Of a stretch of DNA of 64,000 nt, positions 9,274 through 18,423 are shown one piece after another. This DNA comes from UBA4582 sp038106185 (GTDB lineage: Bacteria; Pseudomonadota; Gammaproteobacteria; Pseudomonadales; Azotimanducaceae). Under the pieces are notes generated by a model that worked only from the letters and a program-made list of their open reading frames with translations, did no database searches and was not told the origin of the DNA. How positions within the stretch are numbered: the stretch's first letter is position 1; each line of letters starts with the position of its first letter. Position numbers and translations under genes: made by a program. The stretch lies in contig JAYODE010000004.1 in NCBI GenBank assembly GCA_038106185.1, positions 87,146-151,145 of the forward strand, read 5' to 3'.

Positions 9274-9878
9274 CAGCTAAACAGCCAGCCGAACCAGCCA
9301 CGATCTAAACTTTTCTCGCAACCTTTCAGTTGCTCACTATAAGTACTGCTGCGCCGCGCGACCTTGTTCGACACATCTTTTAACCACTGTTTCTTCGAGA
9401 AGCTGCGTTTTGCAAATCCGCCATGGCCTTCGTGATAAGCCAGATAGAGATTGTAGGCATCTGCCTTGTCAATGCCGTTTCGTCGATGGCTCTGATTGTT
9501 GTACCAGCCGATGAAGTCAATGGCGTCATCGAAGTCATTACGATCGGCACCCCAGCTGCCTGTTGAGCGCTTATAGGCGTCCCAGGTCTCATCGATCGCT
9601 TGCGAATAGCCATAGGCACTGGCCGGTCGAGGGCCGGGTATTACCCAGAGAATCTTGGTTCTCGGCGGTTTGGCTCTGGATCGGAATGCTGACTCCTGGT
9701 GAATAAACGCCATCATCACCGGAATTGATGTGCCCCAGCGCCTGGCGGCTTTACGCGCGTCTTTATACCAACCCGACTTTTCTTGAAAGATTTTGCAGAC
9801 ATTATCAGGCTGGGCTGGAGGAGCTGACGCGCATCCAACCAGACTCAACAGCACTAGCGCACTTACCACAACCTTCAT
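9273..9878 (-). CDS. lytic transglycosylase-like SLT-domain lipoprotein
   Basis: 201 aa. A lipoprotein signal ends in LVGC with the lipidated Cys at residue 16. The SLT-like domain carries the catalytic Glu in IHQESAFR (E62), followed by the SLT-type YGYSQ segment (about 89-93). It would cleave peptidoglycan glycan strands at the periplasmic face. The start overlaps the ligA stop by four bases (ATGA) and its stop overlaps the nhaC start. A lipoprotein gene directly after ligA is known in Pseudomonas relatives, so the order is not accidental. Confidence 0.85.
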   Translation of the reverse strand: MKVVVSALVLLSLVGCASAPPAQPDNVCKIFQEKSGWYKDARKAARRWGTSIPVMMAFIHQESAFRSRAKPPRTKILWVIPGPRPASAYGYSQAIDETWDAYKRSTGSWGADRNDFDDAIDFIGWYNNQSHRRNGIDKADAYNLYLAYHEGHGGFAKRSFSKKQWLKDVSNKVARRSSTYSEQLKGCEKSLDRGWFGWLFS

Positions 9879-11908
9879 GCCACTTGAATTCCATGTTTGG
9901 CTAATAGCTCGAGCAAAGCAGATTCATCCATTACCGGCACACCTAGCTCAGTCGCTTTCGTTAACTTGGATCCCGCCGCATCCCCCGCGACAACACAATT
10001 TGTTTGCTTGGAAACCGACCCACTGACTTTTGCACCAAGGGATTGCAACTTCGCCTTAGCCTCGTCTCGCGTCAGCGCTGAGAGGGTGCCAGTCAAGACC
10101 CAACTCTGACCTTTTAAAGCGTCAGGGTCAACACTGGAAGCCTCTTTCTGCCAATGGATACCGGCGGCCAGCAGTTCATCTATGACCTTTTGATTATTTT
10201 CCTGATGAAAAAAAGTCAGTATTTCCTTGGCAACTATTGGGCCTATATCCACAACTGCCTGTAACTGCGCTTCATCGGCTGCACGCAAAGCGGTCATATC
10301 GGCGAAAGCCAATGCCAGGTTTCGAGCAGTGGACTCACCGACCTCGGGAATGCCCAACCCGTAGATAAACCGCGCCATGGTCGTCAGCTTACTTTTCTCT
10401 AATGAGTTAAGCAGATTGTTGGCCGACTTGGGCGCCATTCGTTCGAGAGCAACCAGCTGGGACTCTGTCAGCTTGTAGAGGTCTGCCGGGCTGCTGATCA
10501 AACCCGCGTCGACCAGTTGATTCACGAGTTTCGTCCCCAGACCTTCAATGTCCAGCGCCAGCCTTGACGCAAAATGACGAATGCTCTCCTTTCGCTGAGC
10601 GCTACAAAAAAGTCCACCTGCGCAGCGAGCAATGACCTCACCTTCTACCAGAAGGACCTCGGCCCCACAGGCCGGGCATCGCTCAGGCAACTGAATCGAC
10701 CTGGCATCGCTGGGGCGTTGAGCCGTGTCTACAGCGGCCACCTTGGGAATCACATCTCCGGCGCGCTGAATCAGGACTCGATCGCCAATCATTAATCCGA
10801 GACGACGAACTTCGTCCATATTATGCAGCGTCGCATTACTGATCGTCACACCACCAATCTTCACCGGTTCTAGCCTGGCGACAGGGGTGATAGCGCCGGT
10901 ACGACCCACCTGAAACTCGACGTCCAAGAGTCGAGTGTAGCCCTCTTCTGCAGGAAACTTGTGGGCGATCGCCCAGCGCGGAGTACGCGTCAAAATACCT
11001 AGTCGCTGCTGAAGGGGTATGCTGTTGACCTTAAAGACGACACCATCAATCTCGTAATTCAGATCGACTCGTCGAGCAAGTAGTTTTTCATAGTAGGCTC
11101 GACATTCGGCCGCCCCTTTAACGACTTGGATAATGGGGTTGATTCTCAGCCCCCAGTCCTGCAGGCGCTTCAGCATGCCAGACTGGGTCGCGGGCAGGTC
11201 GCCATCATCGATCACACCAACACTATAACAGTACATAGTCAGCTTGCGTTTTGCTGTGAGTCTTGAATCTAACTGTCGCAAACTACCGGCTGCAGCATTA
11301 CGCGGGTTAGCGAATGTTTTTTCACCACGGGCCTCAGCCTCCGCATTCATCGCATTGAAGGTAGGCTTTGCAATGTAGATCTCACCACGCACTTCCAAGC
11401 GTCGAGGCCAACCATTCCCCTGCAGACGCAAAGGAATTGATTCAATGGTTCGAACGTTTTGCGTAACGTCCTCTCCAGTCATACCATCGCCACGAGTCGC
11501 ACCTCGCTCCAGTCGTCCATCAACGTAGAGTAAGCTCACTGCTACACCATCAATTTTTGGTTCGCAGACGAACTCGATCACATCATCAGTGGCCAGACGC
11601 CCCTTAATTCGCCGCTCAAAGTCCTCAAGATCCGCCTCACTAAAAGCATTTTCGAGAGACAGCATGGGCATCTCATGACGCACCTGAGAGAATGCAGACA
11701 GCGGCGTGGCACCGACTCTCTGAGTCGGTGAATCATCACTAATCAATTCCGGATACTGGGCCTCCAGCGCTTTGAGCGCTTGAAACAATTGATCAAATTC
11801 TGCGTCAGAAATGACTGGCGCATCGAGGGAATGATACAGATAGTTATGCCGGTCTATGGCTTCGCGAAGCTGCGCGGCTTGTTCAGCGATTTCTGCAGGT
11901 AGAGACAT
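9875..11908 (-). CDS. ligA: NAD+-dependent DNA ligase LigA
   Basis: 677 aa, full length. Domains in order: Ia/adenylation domain with the nucleophile Lys118 in EPKIDG; OB fold (VGRTGAITPVA about 340-350); Cys4 zinc finger (CPACG ... CAGGLFCSAQ about 410-435); helix-hairpin-helix repeats (about 450-570); C-terminal BRCT domain (GQSWVLTGTL ... GSKLTKATELGV). It seals nicks in replication and repair. It lies 38 bases after zipA and overlaps the following lipoprotein gene by four bases. Confidence 0.97.
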   Translation of the reverse strand: MSLPAEIAEQAAQLREAIDRHNYLYHSLDAPVISDAEFDQLFQALKALEAQYPELISDDSPTQRVGATPLSAFSQVRHEMPMLSLENAFSEADLEDFERRIKGRLATDDVIEFVCEPKIDGVAVSLLYVDGRLERGATRGDGMTGEDVTQNVRTIESIPLRLQGNGWPRRLEVRGEIYIAKPTFNAMNAEAEARGEKTFANPRNAAAGSLRQLDSRLTAKRKLTMYCYSVGVIDDGDLPATQSGMLKRLQDWGLRINPIIQVVKGAAECRAYYEKLLARRVDLNYEIDGVVFKVNSIPLQQRLGILTRTPRWAIAHKFPAEEGYTRLLDVEFQVGRTGAITPVARLEPVKIGGVTISNATLHNMDEVRRLGLMIGDRVLIQRAGDVIPKVAAVDTAQRPSDARSIQLPERCPACGAEVLLVEGEVIARCAGGLFCSAQRKESIRHFASRLALDIEGLGTKLVNQLVDAGLISSPADLYKLTESQLVALERMAPKSANNLLNSLEKSKLTTMARFIYGLGIPEVGESTARNLALAFADMTALRAADEAQLQAVVDIGPIVAKEILTFFHQENNQKVIDELLAAGIHWQKEASSVDPDALKGQSWVLTGTLSALTRDEAKAKLQSLGAKVSGSVSKQTNCVVAGDAAGSKLTKATELGVPVMDESALLELLAKHGIQVA

Positions 11909-11946
11909 AGGTTTTATCTGTGCTGCCGGTATCGAGCGACACCCGC

Positions 11947-12965
11947 TTAATGGAAGTAGGTGTCGACAAAGGCTTGCAGATCCTCTTGATAGCGCTCCAT
12001 TGCGTGTCGCGTCAGTGGTTTACGCTCCTCGTCTCTGATCACACCATCAAGATGCGTTGCCAGATGTTCTGCCAAACCGAGCATCTGGTGATAGACGGCA
12101 ATTGGGTCGGCCATTTCATGCGCTCGCATAAACAGGCTCACCGCTGGTGTCTTAAATTCGTGCATTCTGTCAGGATCAAAGGCCCCGGGTTCAACAGCAT
12201 TCACCAGGCTAAACAGGGATCGGCCCTGACTGTCGAGGCGGTGATAGATATTCATATCACCAAAGGTCATATTTTGTTGTTGTAAACAGGCCAGCAAAGC
12301 ATTGCCGCCAAAGTCTTTATGTCGAGCGCTGACATAAAGCACCAGGAATTTCTCCGGACAATCGGCGCTCGGTCGAGGCATTGTCGGTGCTTTTTGCACC
12401 GGCGTTTCGGCGTCGACCGAAACTTTCGGTTTCAGTTCCGGTTCCGCTTCGGGTTTCAGTTCCGGTTCCGGTTCCGGTTCCNNNNNNNNNNNNNNNNNNN
12501 NNNNNNNNNNNNNNNNNNNNNNNNNNNNNNNNNNNNNNNNNNNNNNNNNNNNNNNNNNNNNNNNNNNNNNNNNNNNNNNNNTGGTTCAATTTTTTCGGCT
12601 TTTCTTCTCGCAGGCATTCTTTCTGTTATCGAGGTCTTCGCCTTAAAACTTGGAGTCTGCTGAGCAGCACCTGCAACCGGCGCTGCCCGTACGGGAATCT
12701 CGACATCAAGATCGAGCGCTTCTTGCCTGGGTTGACTGACCACCCGTGCTCCGCCGTTGGGCAACTCGGCCCGAAAAAGCTCCAGATCATCTATGTCCAT
12801 CCTCGAATCATGCCGTGAATTCAGGAAAGACTTATCCAGCGCCATTTTTAGATTGCCACGGCTTGAGCGCATGCGCCAATAGCCATGGAGCAGCACGCCC
12901 ACAATGAATACAGGACCCAGTATGAGCAACCAGTCTCTCAAACCGAATTCCATTAGAAGTTCCAT
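11947..12965 (-). CDS. zipA: cell division protein ZipA, interrupted by an assembly gap in its repeat linker
   Basis: The N-terminal part (from ATG 12965; ATG 12953 is an alternative) has the ZipA layout: one membrane segment (LRDWLLILGPVFIVGVLLHG), then a charged region and a linker. The C-terminal part (about 11947-12400) is the FtsZ-binding domain (FLVLYVSARH ... GDMNIYHRLD). Between them is a Glu-Pro repeat linker coded by a GGTTCC hexamer array containing 100 N (12482-12581). The two halves are out of frame only because the placeholder is 100 long: the flanks join in frame if the true gap is 5+6k bases. So this is one intact gene, not a frameshift. ZipA tethers FtsZ polymers to the inner membrane. 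Confidence 0.9.
12430..12587. repeat. GGTTCC hexamer array in zipA, with 100-N gap
   Basis: Degenerate then perfect copies of GGTTCC lead into the N-run (12482-12581), and TGGTTC follows it. On the coding strand the unit is GAACCG, giving Glu-Pro. Copies with CTG/AAA substitutions (PELKPEAEPELKP) lie on the FtsZ-domain side, suggesting older, diverged units at that edge and homogeneous young units in the gap. Confidence 0.9.
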
Positions 12966-13002
12966 CGTCTCGATTCCGTCAGCCTAATCTCGCCACTCTC
13001 CG

Positions 13003-16000
13003 CTACACCGCCGCCAGTGCCACAGCTGCATCCACATCCACAGACACCATCCGGGACACGCCTGGCTCATGCATTGTAACGCCCATGAGCTGCTCCGCCA
13101 TCTCCATGGCAATTTTATTATGCGTGATATAAATGAACTGAACCGTTTTCGACATTTCCTTGACCAAATTAGAATACCGCACCACGTTGGCATCATCTAA
13201 CGGTGCATCGACCTCGTCAAGCATACAGAAAGGTGCAGGATTCAGGCTGAAAATCGAAAATACCAGCGCGATAGCAGTCAGCGCCTTTTCACCACCCGAT
13301 AACAGATGAATACTCGAGTTACGCTTTCCTGGTGGTCTTGCCATCAGACCAACCCCCGTATCCAGCAGATCGTCACCGGTCATTTCTAAATAGGCGTGAC
13401 CACCCCCAAATACCTTGGGGAAAAGCTGCTGGAGTCGAGAGTTCACCTTATCAAAGGTTTCCTTGAAGCGCGTACGGGTCTCAACGTCAATCTTTCGAAT
13501 AGCAGATTCCAGCGTTTGCAGCGCTTTTTCCAGATCTTCGTTCTGAGCATCAAGATACTGCTTTCGCTCCGACTGAATTTTGTACTCGTCGATAGCTGCG
13601 AGATTGATCGCGCCAAGTCGCTGAATTCGATTACCAACCCGCTCCAGGCTCTCTTCCCATTCAGCTTCATTAGCCAGCTCTGGCAAATTAAGCAGCACCA
13701 CATCCAGATCTTGCTTGTCGGCCACGAGTTGTTCGCGAATGGTTGATCGACGAACCTCGAGACCCTGCCATTCCATCCGCACCTGATCCAGACTCGCTCG
13801 CACCTGCTCAATGCTTTCATCGACTCGGCTTCGTTGCTGTTCCAGCTCTCGAATAGCGTGCTCAACCGATGTGCTGCGCTGACGCGCCAGCGTCAGTGCA
13901 TTTTCAATCTCCAGGCGTTTTTCAAGCTGAATACCCAGATCTTGTTTCAACAGAATCTGCGGTTCCTCACTCTCACTTAAAGAGGTTTCAAGGCTTTTTT
14001 TGCGTTCAACAAAGATCAGCTGCTGCCCTTGCAGACGACTCATGGCTTGCTCTGTGGAGACAACCAGAGAACCCAGCGACTGAATTTTCAGCGCCAGTTG
14101 ATGTGCTGCATCACGGTGCTCTCGCGCTTTGGCACGGGCACTTTCCAGCAGCTGCTGACATTCGTGCCTGGCTTGCTGTAGCACAGCCCGTTGCTGAGTA
14201 TCCTGCTCCATCTGGTCAATGGCTGCTTGCAAAATATCTCTGGCATCCTTGAGATTCTGCTCATCTTCCTCAACATGCTCTGTATCGGCCTCAATTTCTG
14301 CCATCGTGCGCTGCAGATCCGCTTTCACCTGCTCCGCCTGGCGTTGCTTACTACCCAGTTGAGCTCGGGTTTCACTAAAGGACCGCTGCAGTTGGACCAG
14401 ACGATTTTGCTCCACTTCCCGATCGCGCTCTGCCAGCTGCAGGCTAGCAACGCCGGACTCAAGACTCTCTGTCAGGCTCTCCACTTCACCCTCGAGTACC
14501 TCAATCTGTTCCATGAGGACCTTCAGTTCTGCCTGGCGCTTCAACACACCTGCTGTCGCATCCCGATCTTTGCTGACCCGCAACCATTGTTGTCCTAACC
14601 AGATACCATCGGCTGTTATCACCGATTCACCCACCTGCAGTTGTGGCCGCAACCCCAACGCCGCAGGCAAATCTACTGCGACATAGACGCCGGCCAATAC
14701 ATCACTCAGGTCGGTCTTGCTGGTGATCTTGCTCAGCAGCGTCGCCGCTGGCACACTCGATTTCGCCGCGGGGACACTCGAGATATTCGTCAGAAAACTT
14801 AAGGAACCCTTGTCAAAGTCACCCAATAGCTGCGCAACAGCATCCACACCATCGACGCACACGGCTTGCAAATAATCGCCCAGCACAGTTTCAGCCGCAT
14901 TGGCCCAAAGATCTTCGACATCCAGACGCTCGCCCAGGCGGCCATTAGCTTTCAGATTATGACGCTCCAGCCAACTGACTTCAGCATCATCCTGTTGCCC
15001 CAGAGCTGCTTGCTGAAGCGCCTCGAGAGAGGCGAGACGGCCTCGAAAGCTCTGCAACCGACCACGCTTTTCATCCAGCAGACTGGTCACGTTTTGATTT
15101 TCTTCTCGCTGACCTTCAATTCTTGCCACAAGCGCCCGCAGTTCGTCTTCGACACGACTGATTTGTTCTTCCTGAGTCTCCAACATGGCTTGCAGTGGGC
15201 CTATTTCCTCTTCCACCATGCGCTGTTGCTGCAAGCGTTCAAGATCGACTTTCAGGGCCACCAAACGGCGATTCAAGCGCTGAATAGACTGTTCCAGCGA
15301 GCCCATTTTGGATTGTTGAACCTGTGCCTTGTTCTGCGCCTGGGCGGCTCCTTGGTTAAAGGCTTCCCAAGACTGCTGCCACGCCTGCATGCTCTGTTCA
15401 GCAGCAGTCAAATGAAGTCCAGAAGCCTCCTCTGTCTCCCGAACTTGCGCTTGCTGCGGTTCAGTTTGGGCCAGTTCATGACGTAACTCGCCGAGTTTCC
15501 GCTGATCAGAGTCGATATCCGAGCGAATCTTGTACCAGTTCTCTGTCACCTCTTCCAGGTCCTTGTTGAGCTGCTGATTACGCTCATTCTGAAACTGAAT
15601 GGAGTCTTCAATCCGAGCGATTTCAGTACCCACATCATAAAAGGCTTTTTGAACTTCGTTAGTTTCATCTGACAGAGCAATCAGCACCTGGCGCTTTTCC
15701 TCCACATCGGCATCAATCCGACGTAAATCGGCAACGCTCGCATCCTGGGCGATTTGCAACCGACTGATATTTGCTTCTTTGACCTTGGCATTTTCGCTGA
15801 TAGTTCGCCATTTCAGGGCCTGAAGCTGGGCTTTAACCTCACGCTCTTCATGCTTCAACTCGGTATAACGTTCGGCTGCCCGTGCCTGACGTTCCAGATG
15901 ATGGAGCTGCCGTTCGAGCTCATCCCGCAAGTCGCTTAACCGGTCCAGGTTATCCCGCGTGTGACTGATACGCCGTTCCGTCTCTCGACGCCGCTCCTTG

Positions 16001-16518
16001 TACTTTGAGATCCCGGCTGCTTCCTCAATATAAACCCGCAGCTCCTCAGGCCGAGCCTCAATCAGGTTACTGATCATGCCCTGTTCAATGATGGAATAGC
16101 TGCGTGGCCCCATACCGGTGCCAAGAAAGATATCGGTGATGTCTTTGCGACGGCACTTCTGGCCATTAAGGTAATAGTTGGACTGGCCATCACGGGTCAC
16201 CTGCCGCTTGATGCTAATCTCGCTATAGGCAGCATATTCACCACTCAGCCCACCTTCCGTATTATCAAAAATCAACTCTATATTGGCCTGACCTACGGGT
16301 TTACGTGTCGTTGAGCCATTGAAAATTACATCGGCCATGGACTCACCCCGCAGGGTCTTAGCCGAGGACTCACCCATTACCCAGCGCACAGCGTCTATGA
16401 TGTTCGATTTGCCGCAACCGTTAGGACCCACAACAGCGCAAAGATTGGAACGAAAAGGCACAGTAGTCGGATCAACAAAGGATTTGAACCCGGCGAGCTT
16501 GATGGCTTGCAAACGCAT
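13003..16518 (-). CDS. smc: chromosome segregation ATPase Smc
   Basis: 1171 aa, full length. Walker A GPNGCGKSN is at residues 31-39. Two long coiled coils (about 165-500 and 670-1000) flank a hinge (about 505-660, with GRLGERLDVEDLWANAAETV). The C-terminal head carries the ABC signature LSGGEKA (1073-1079) and Walker B/D-loop MLDEVDAPLDD (1099-1109). As a dimer with ScpA/ScpB it extrudes DNA loops and segregates origins. The scpAB genes are not in this window. Its presence instead of mukBEF argues against an enterobacterial or Vibrio-type genome. zipA begins 37 bases downstream. Confidence 0.97.
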   Translation of the reverse strand: MRLQAIKLAGFKSFVDPTTVPFRSNLCAVVGPNGCGKSNIIDAVRWVMGESSAKTLRGESMADVIFNGSTTRKPVGQANIELIFDNTEGGLSGEYAAYSEISIKRQVTRDGQSNYYLNGQKCRRKDITDIFLGTGMGPRSYSIIEQGMISNLIEARPEELRVYIEEAAGISKYKERRRETERRISHTRDNLDRLSDLRDELERQLHHLERQARAAERYTELKHEEREVKAQLQALKWRTISENAKVKEANISRLQIAQDASVADLRRIDADVEEKRQVLIALSDETNEVQKAFYDVGTEIARIEDSIQFQNERNQQLNKDLEEVTENWYKIRSDIDSDQRKLGELRHELAQTEPQQAQVRETEEASGLHLTAAEQSMQAWQQSWEAFNQGAAQAQNKAQVQQSKMGSLEQSIQRLNRRLVALKVDLERLQQQRMVEEEIGPLQAMLETQEEQISRVEDELRALVARIEGQREENQNVTSLLDEKRGRLQSFRGRLASLEALQQAALGQQDDAEVSWLERHNLKANGRLGERLDVEDLWANAAETVLGDYLQAVCVDGVDAVAQLLGDFDKGSLSFLTNISSVPAAKSSVPAATLLSKITSKTDLSDVLAGVYVAVDLPAALGLRPQLQVGESVITADGIWLGQQWLRVSKDRDATAGVLKRQAELKVLMEQIEVLEGEVESLTESLESGVASLQLAERDREVEQNRLVQLQRSFSETRAQLGSKQRQAEQVKADLQRTMAEIEADTEHVEEDEQNLKDARDILQAAIDQMEQDTQQRAVLQQARHECQQLLESARAKAREHRDAAHQLALKIQSLGSLVVSTEQAMSRLQGQQLIFVERKKSLETSLSESEEPQILLKQDLGIQLEKRLEIENALTLARQRSTSVEHAIRELEQQRSRVDESIEQVRASLDQVRMEWQGLEVRRSTIREQLVADKQDLDVVLLNLPELANEAEWEESLERVGNRIQRLGAINLAAIDEYKIQSERKQYLDAQNEDLEKALQTLESAIRKIDVETRTRFKETFDKVNSRLQQLFPKVFGGGHAYLEMTGDDLLDTGVGLMARPPGKRNSSIHLLSGGEKALTAIALVFSIFSLNPAPFCMLDEVDAPLDDANVVRYSNLVKEMSKTVQFIYITHNKIAMEMAEQLMGVTMHEPGVSRMVSVDVDAAVALAAV

Positions 16519-16667
16519 AAATGACTCTCACTCCATACTTGTGGGTGCAGGGCAGGTAACGATTTTCCCACACCCGTAGAACGCTCTATTCTATTCTAAT
16601 CCTGCTGTCTGCGCCCCTATAAATTGCGCCAAAAATCCAGCGTCCGCTCACTCGAGATCAGGATCCC

Positions 16668-17027
16668 TCAGCGCAGTTTGATCATAAAAGCACCAGAATT
16701 TTGTCCATCCAGCCCATAGTCGAGAATGTCTCCACGTGATTGCCTGGCACGCAAATCCACCATGACGGCGTCACGGATCAAACTCGAACCCACTATGACG
16801 CGAACGCCGGCCGCCCGCTGCTCCTCAGCGACCCGGAACAGTTGCTCCAGCTTTTCCAGTGCCTCATGGACCCGCTCTCGTTGATGGGCGATATCCACCG
16901 TGAGAATGGCTCCGTTTGTTTGACGCGCGACATGATCATCACATTTAGGACAGAGATTGACATCTCGCGGCACTCGCATGCCGCAATTGAGGCAATCCAC
17001 GAAGTTGCTTTCCAGCTTACTGGGCAC
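16668..17027 (-). CDS. zinc-ribbon protein with Smr-like domain
   Basis: 119 aa. The start is a GTG at 17027 with AAAGGA spaced seven bases upstream. Residues about 12-29 form a rubredoxin-like zinc ribbon (CLNCGMRVPRDVNLCPKC). The rest resembles a small Smr fold: the segment HEALEKLEQLFRVAEEQRAAG, then VRVIVG and a terminal SGAFMIKLR matching the strand that ends Smr domains. Smr domains in MutS2 and Smr proteins are nucleases, often acting on stalled-ribosome mRNA. The usual DLHG start of Smr is VDIAHQ here, so activity is doubtful. It lies upstream of smc on the same strand, separated by about 150 bases. Confidence 0.55.
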   Translation of the reverse strand: MPSKLESNFVDCLNCGMRVPRDVNLCPKCDDHVARQTNGAILTVDIAHQRERVHEALEKLEQLFRVAEEQRAAGVRVIVGSSLIRDAVMVDLRARQSRGDILDYGLDGQNSGAFMIKLR

Positions 17028-17060
17028 CGGCTTTTCCTTTCGATGTGCTCATTAACAACC

Positions 17061-17112
17061 CTCGGCATCGATCCTCAGCGTCGACTCTCAGCGTCGACCC
17101 TCGGCAATCGAG
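17061..17112. repeat. 13-bp tandem repeat, four degenerate copies
   Basis: Four adjacent 13-mers (17061-17073, 17074-17086, 17087-17099, 17100-17112) of the form CTCAGCGTCGACY. The two central copies differ at one base, the outer ones at several. The array lies just upstream of the zinc-ribbon/Smr gene. Confidence 0.8.
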
Positions 17113-17406
17113 AGATTTCGCCTTTTTGAGAAGGCTGTAAACCAAGCGTCAAAACCGAGTCCAAGGGGCACTGGTTGGTCACCGCGCAGAAAATGTTCTC
17201 ACATTCAGGGTCAGCAATACAATTTTCCGCACCCAGACAAACTCGACTGAAAGCGAGAAATCGCTTCGGTGGCCGCAACGCCACTGGACGACCACACCCT
17301 TTGAGGTCGGCCCGTCCTGTGTTTCGAAGATGAAAAATTAGGTTCAATTCCATGTATACTCGCCGCCTGATTTTCGCTTTTCCTTCGCCGAACAAGGACT
17401 TTACAG
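17113..17406. other. intergenic region before rdgC; doubtful small Cys-rich ORF on minus strand
   Basis: A minus-strand frame from ATG 17353 to 17075 would encode about 92 aa with a Cys-rich middle (CLGAENCIADPECENIFC). Its last codons run into the 13-bp array, whose unit is not a multiple of three, and I recognise no family, so I do not call it a gene. On the plus strand, TATACT at 17355-17360 could be the -10 of rdgC, without a clear -35 element. Confidence 0.3.
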
Positions 17407-18315
17407 ATGCTATTCAAGAACGCATCAGTTTACCGACTGACCAAAACCTTCGAGCCTTCAGCGGAAGAACTCCTCGCCTTGCTGGATAAAAACGCGTTCG
17501 TCCCCTGCTCTGGCTTGCGACCGTCAAGTTTTGGCTGGGTGCCACCCATCAAGGACCTGGAAGATGCCCCCCTGGGTCATGAAGTTGCCGGGAGCATTTT
17601 GCTCTGCGCTCGGCGTGAAGACAAAGTTATCCCACCCAGCGCCCTGAACGAGGCAATCGCAGAGCGCGTCAATCGCATCGAAAGCCAGGAAGGCCGCAAG
17701 CTTAGATCCAAGGAGAAACTGACGATTAAAGATGATGCTTTGGCGGAGTTACTGCCACGGGCGCTGGCACGGTCAAAACAGATCATGGGCTATATCAGCC
17801 CGGCAGCCAATCTGTTGGTAATAGATACTGCCAATGCCTCAGAAGCGGAATTATTCATTAACTGTCTTCGCGACTCAGTCGGCACGCTTTCTGTAGTGCC
17901 GCCTCAGGTGAAAGCGAAACCCACCGACGTTTTTTCTCAGTGGTTGTTGCAACGCCGGTTACCCGAACACTTTGCATTGGGTGACCAGTGCGACCTGGTT
18001 GACCCGGAGGATGGCGCTTCCGTTACCTGCAGAAAACAGGACCTGGACACGCAGGAGATCCGTCAGCACCTGGAGGCTGGTAAAGTGTGCACCAAGATCG
18101 GCGTTCGCTGGTACGGGGATCTGCGCCTGGCGGTAGATAAGGATCTGGTGCTGCGTCAACTCAAAATCGAGTCTAGCGACGATGAGGCGGAAGATGAAGA
18201 CAATCCCATTGCCAGAATGGACGCGGCATTTGTCAATATGACTCTGGAGTTCTCGCGCTTTCTGCCTGCCCTCTTCAATGCTCTCGGCGGAGAAACCTTG
18301 GCTATCGACGCCTGA
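17407..18315 (+). CDS. rdgC: recombination-associated protein RdgC
   Basis: 302 aa (E. coli 303). It starts MLFKNASVYRLTK like the family and keeps the signature GWVPPI near residue 45, LPRALARSKQ near 120, and a C-terminal AGKVCTKIGVRW ... LKIESSDDEAEDED block. RdgC forms a ring-shaped dimer around dsDNA and restrains RecA and replication-restart pathways. The gene stands alone, with about 107 bases before the next. Confidence 0.96.
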   Translation: MLFKNASVYRLTKTFEPSAEELLALLDKNAFVPCSGLRPSSFGWVPPIKDLEDAPLGHEVAGSILLCARREDKVIPPSALNEAIAERVNRIESQEGRKLRSKEKLTIKDDALAELLPRALARSKQIMGYISPAANLLVIDTANASEAELFINCLRDSVGTLSVVPPQVKAKPTDVFSQWLLQRRLPEHFALGDQCDLVDPEDGASVTCRKQDLDTQEIRQHLEAGKVCTKIGVRWYGDLRLAVDKDLVLRQLKIESSDDEAEDEDNPIARMDAAFVNMTLEFSRFLPALFNALGGETLAIDA

Positions 18316-18423
18316 TCGCACCGAGTGGCGCGCGGGGAGCTTTGCGAGCGGCATTAACATTCGATTCGATGCAGCCTATACTCACGCCTGACGCTGTGAT
18401 CAGACTGAAGGGATAAAAAAGGC

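Noticed and set aside
12482..12581. zipA frameshift or pseudogene
   Set aside because: The frame breaks only because the gap is written as 100 bases; the repeat flanks agree in frame.
14866..15486. Plus-strand ORF of 206 aa inside smc
   Set aside because: It lies opposite the coiled coil of smc, has no homologue I recognise and no ribosome-binding site.
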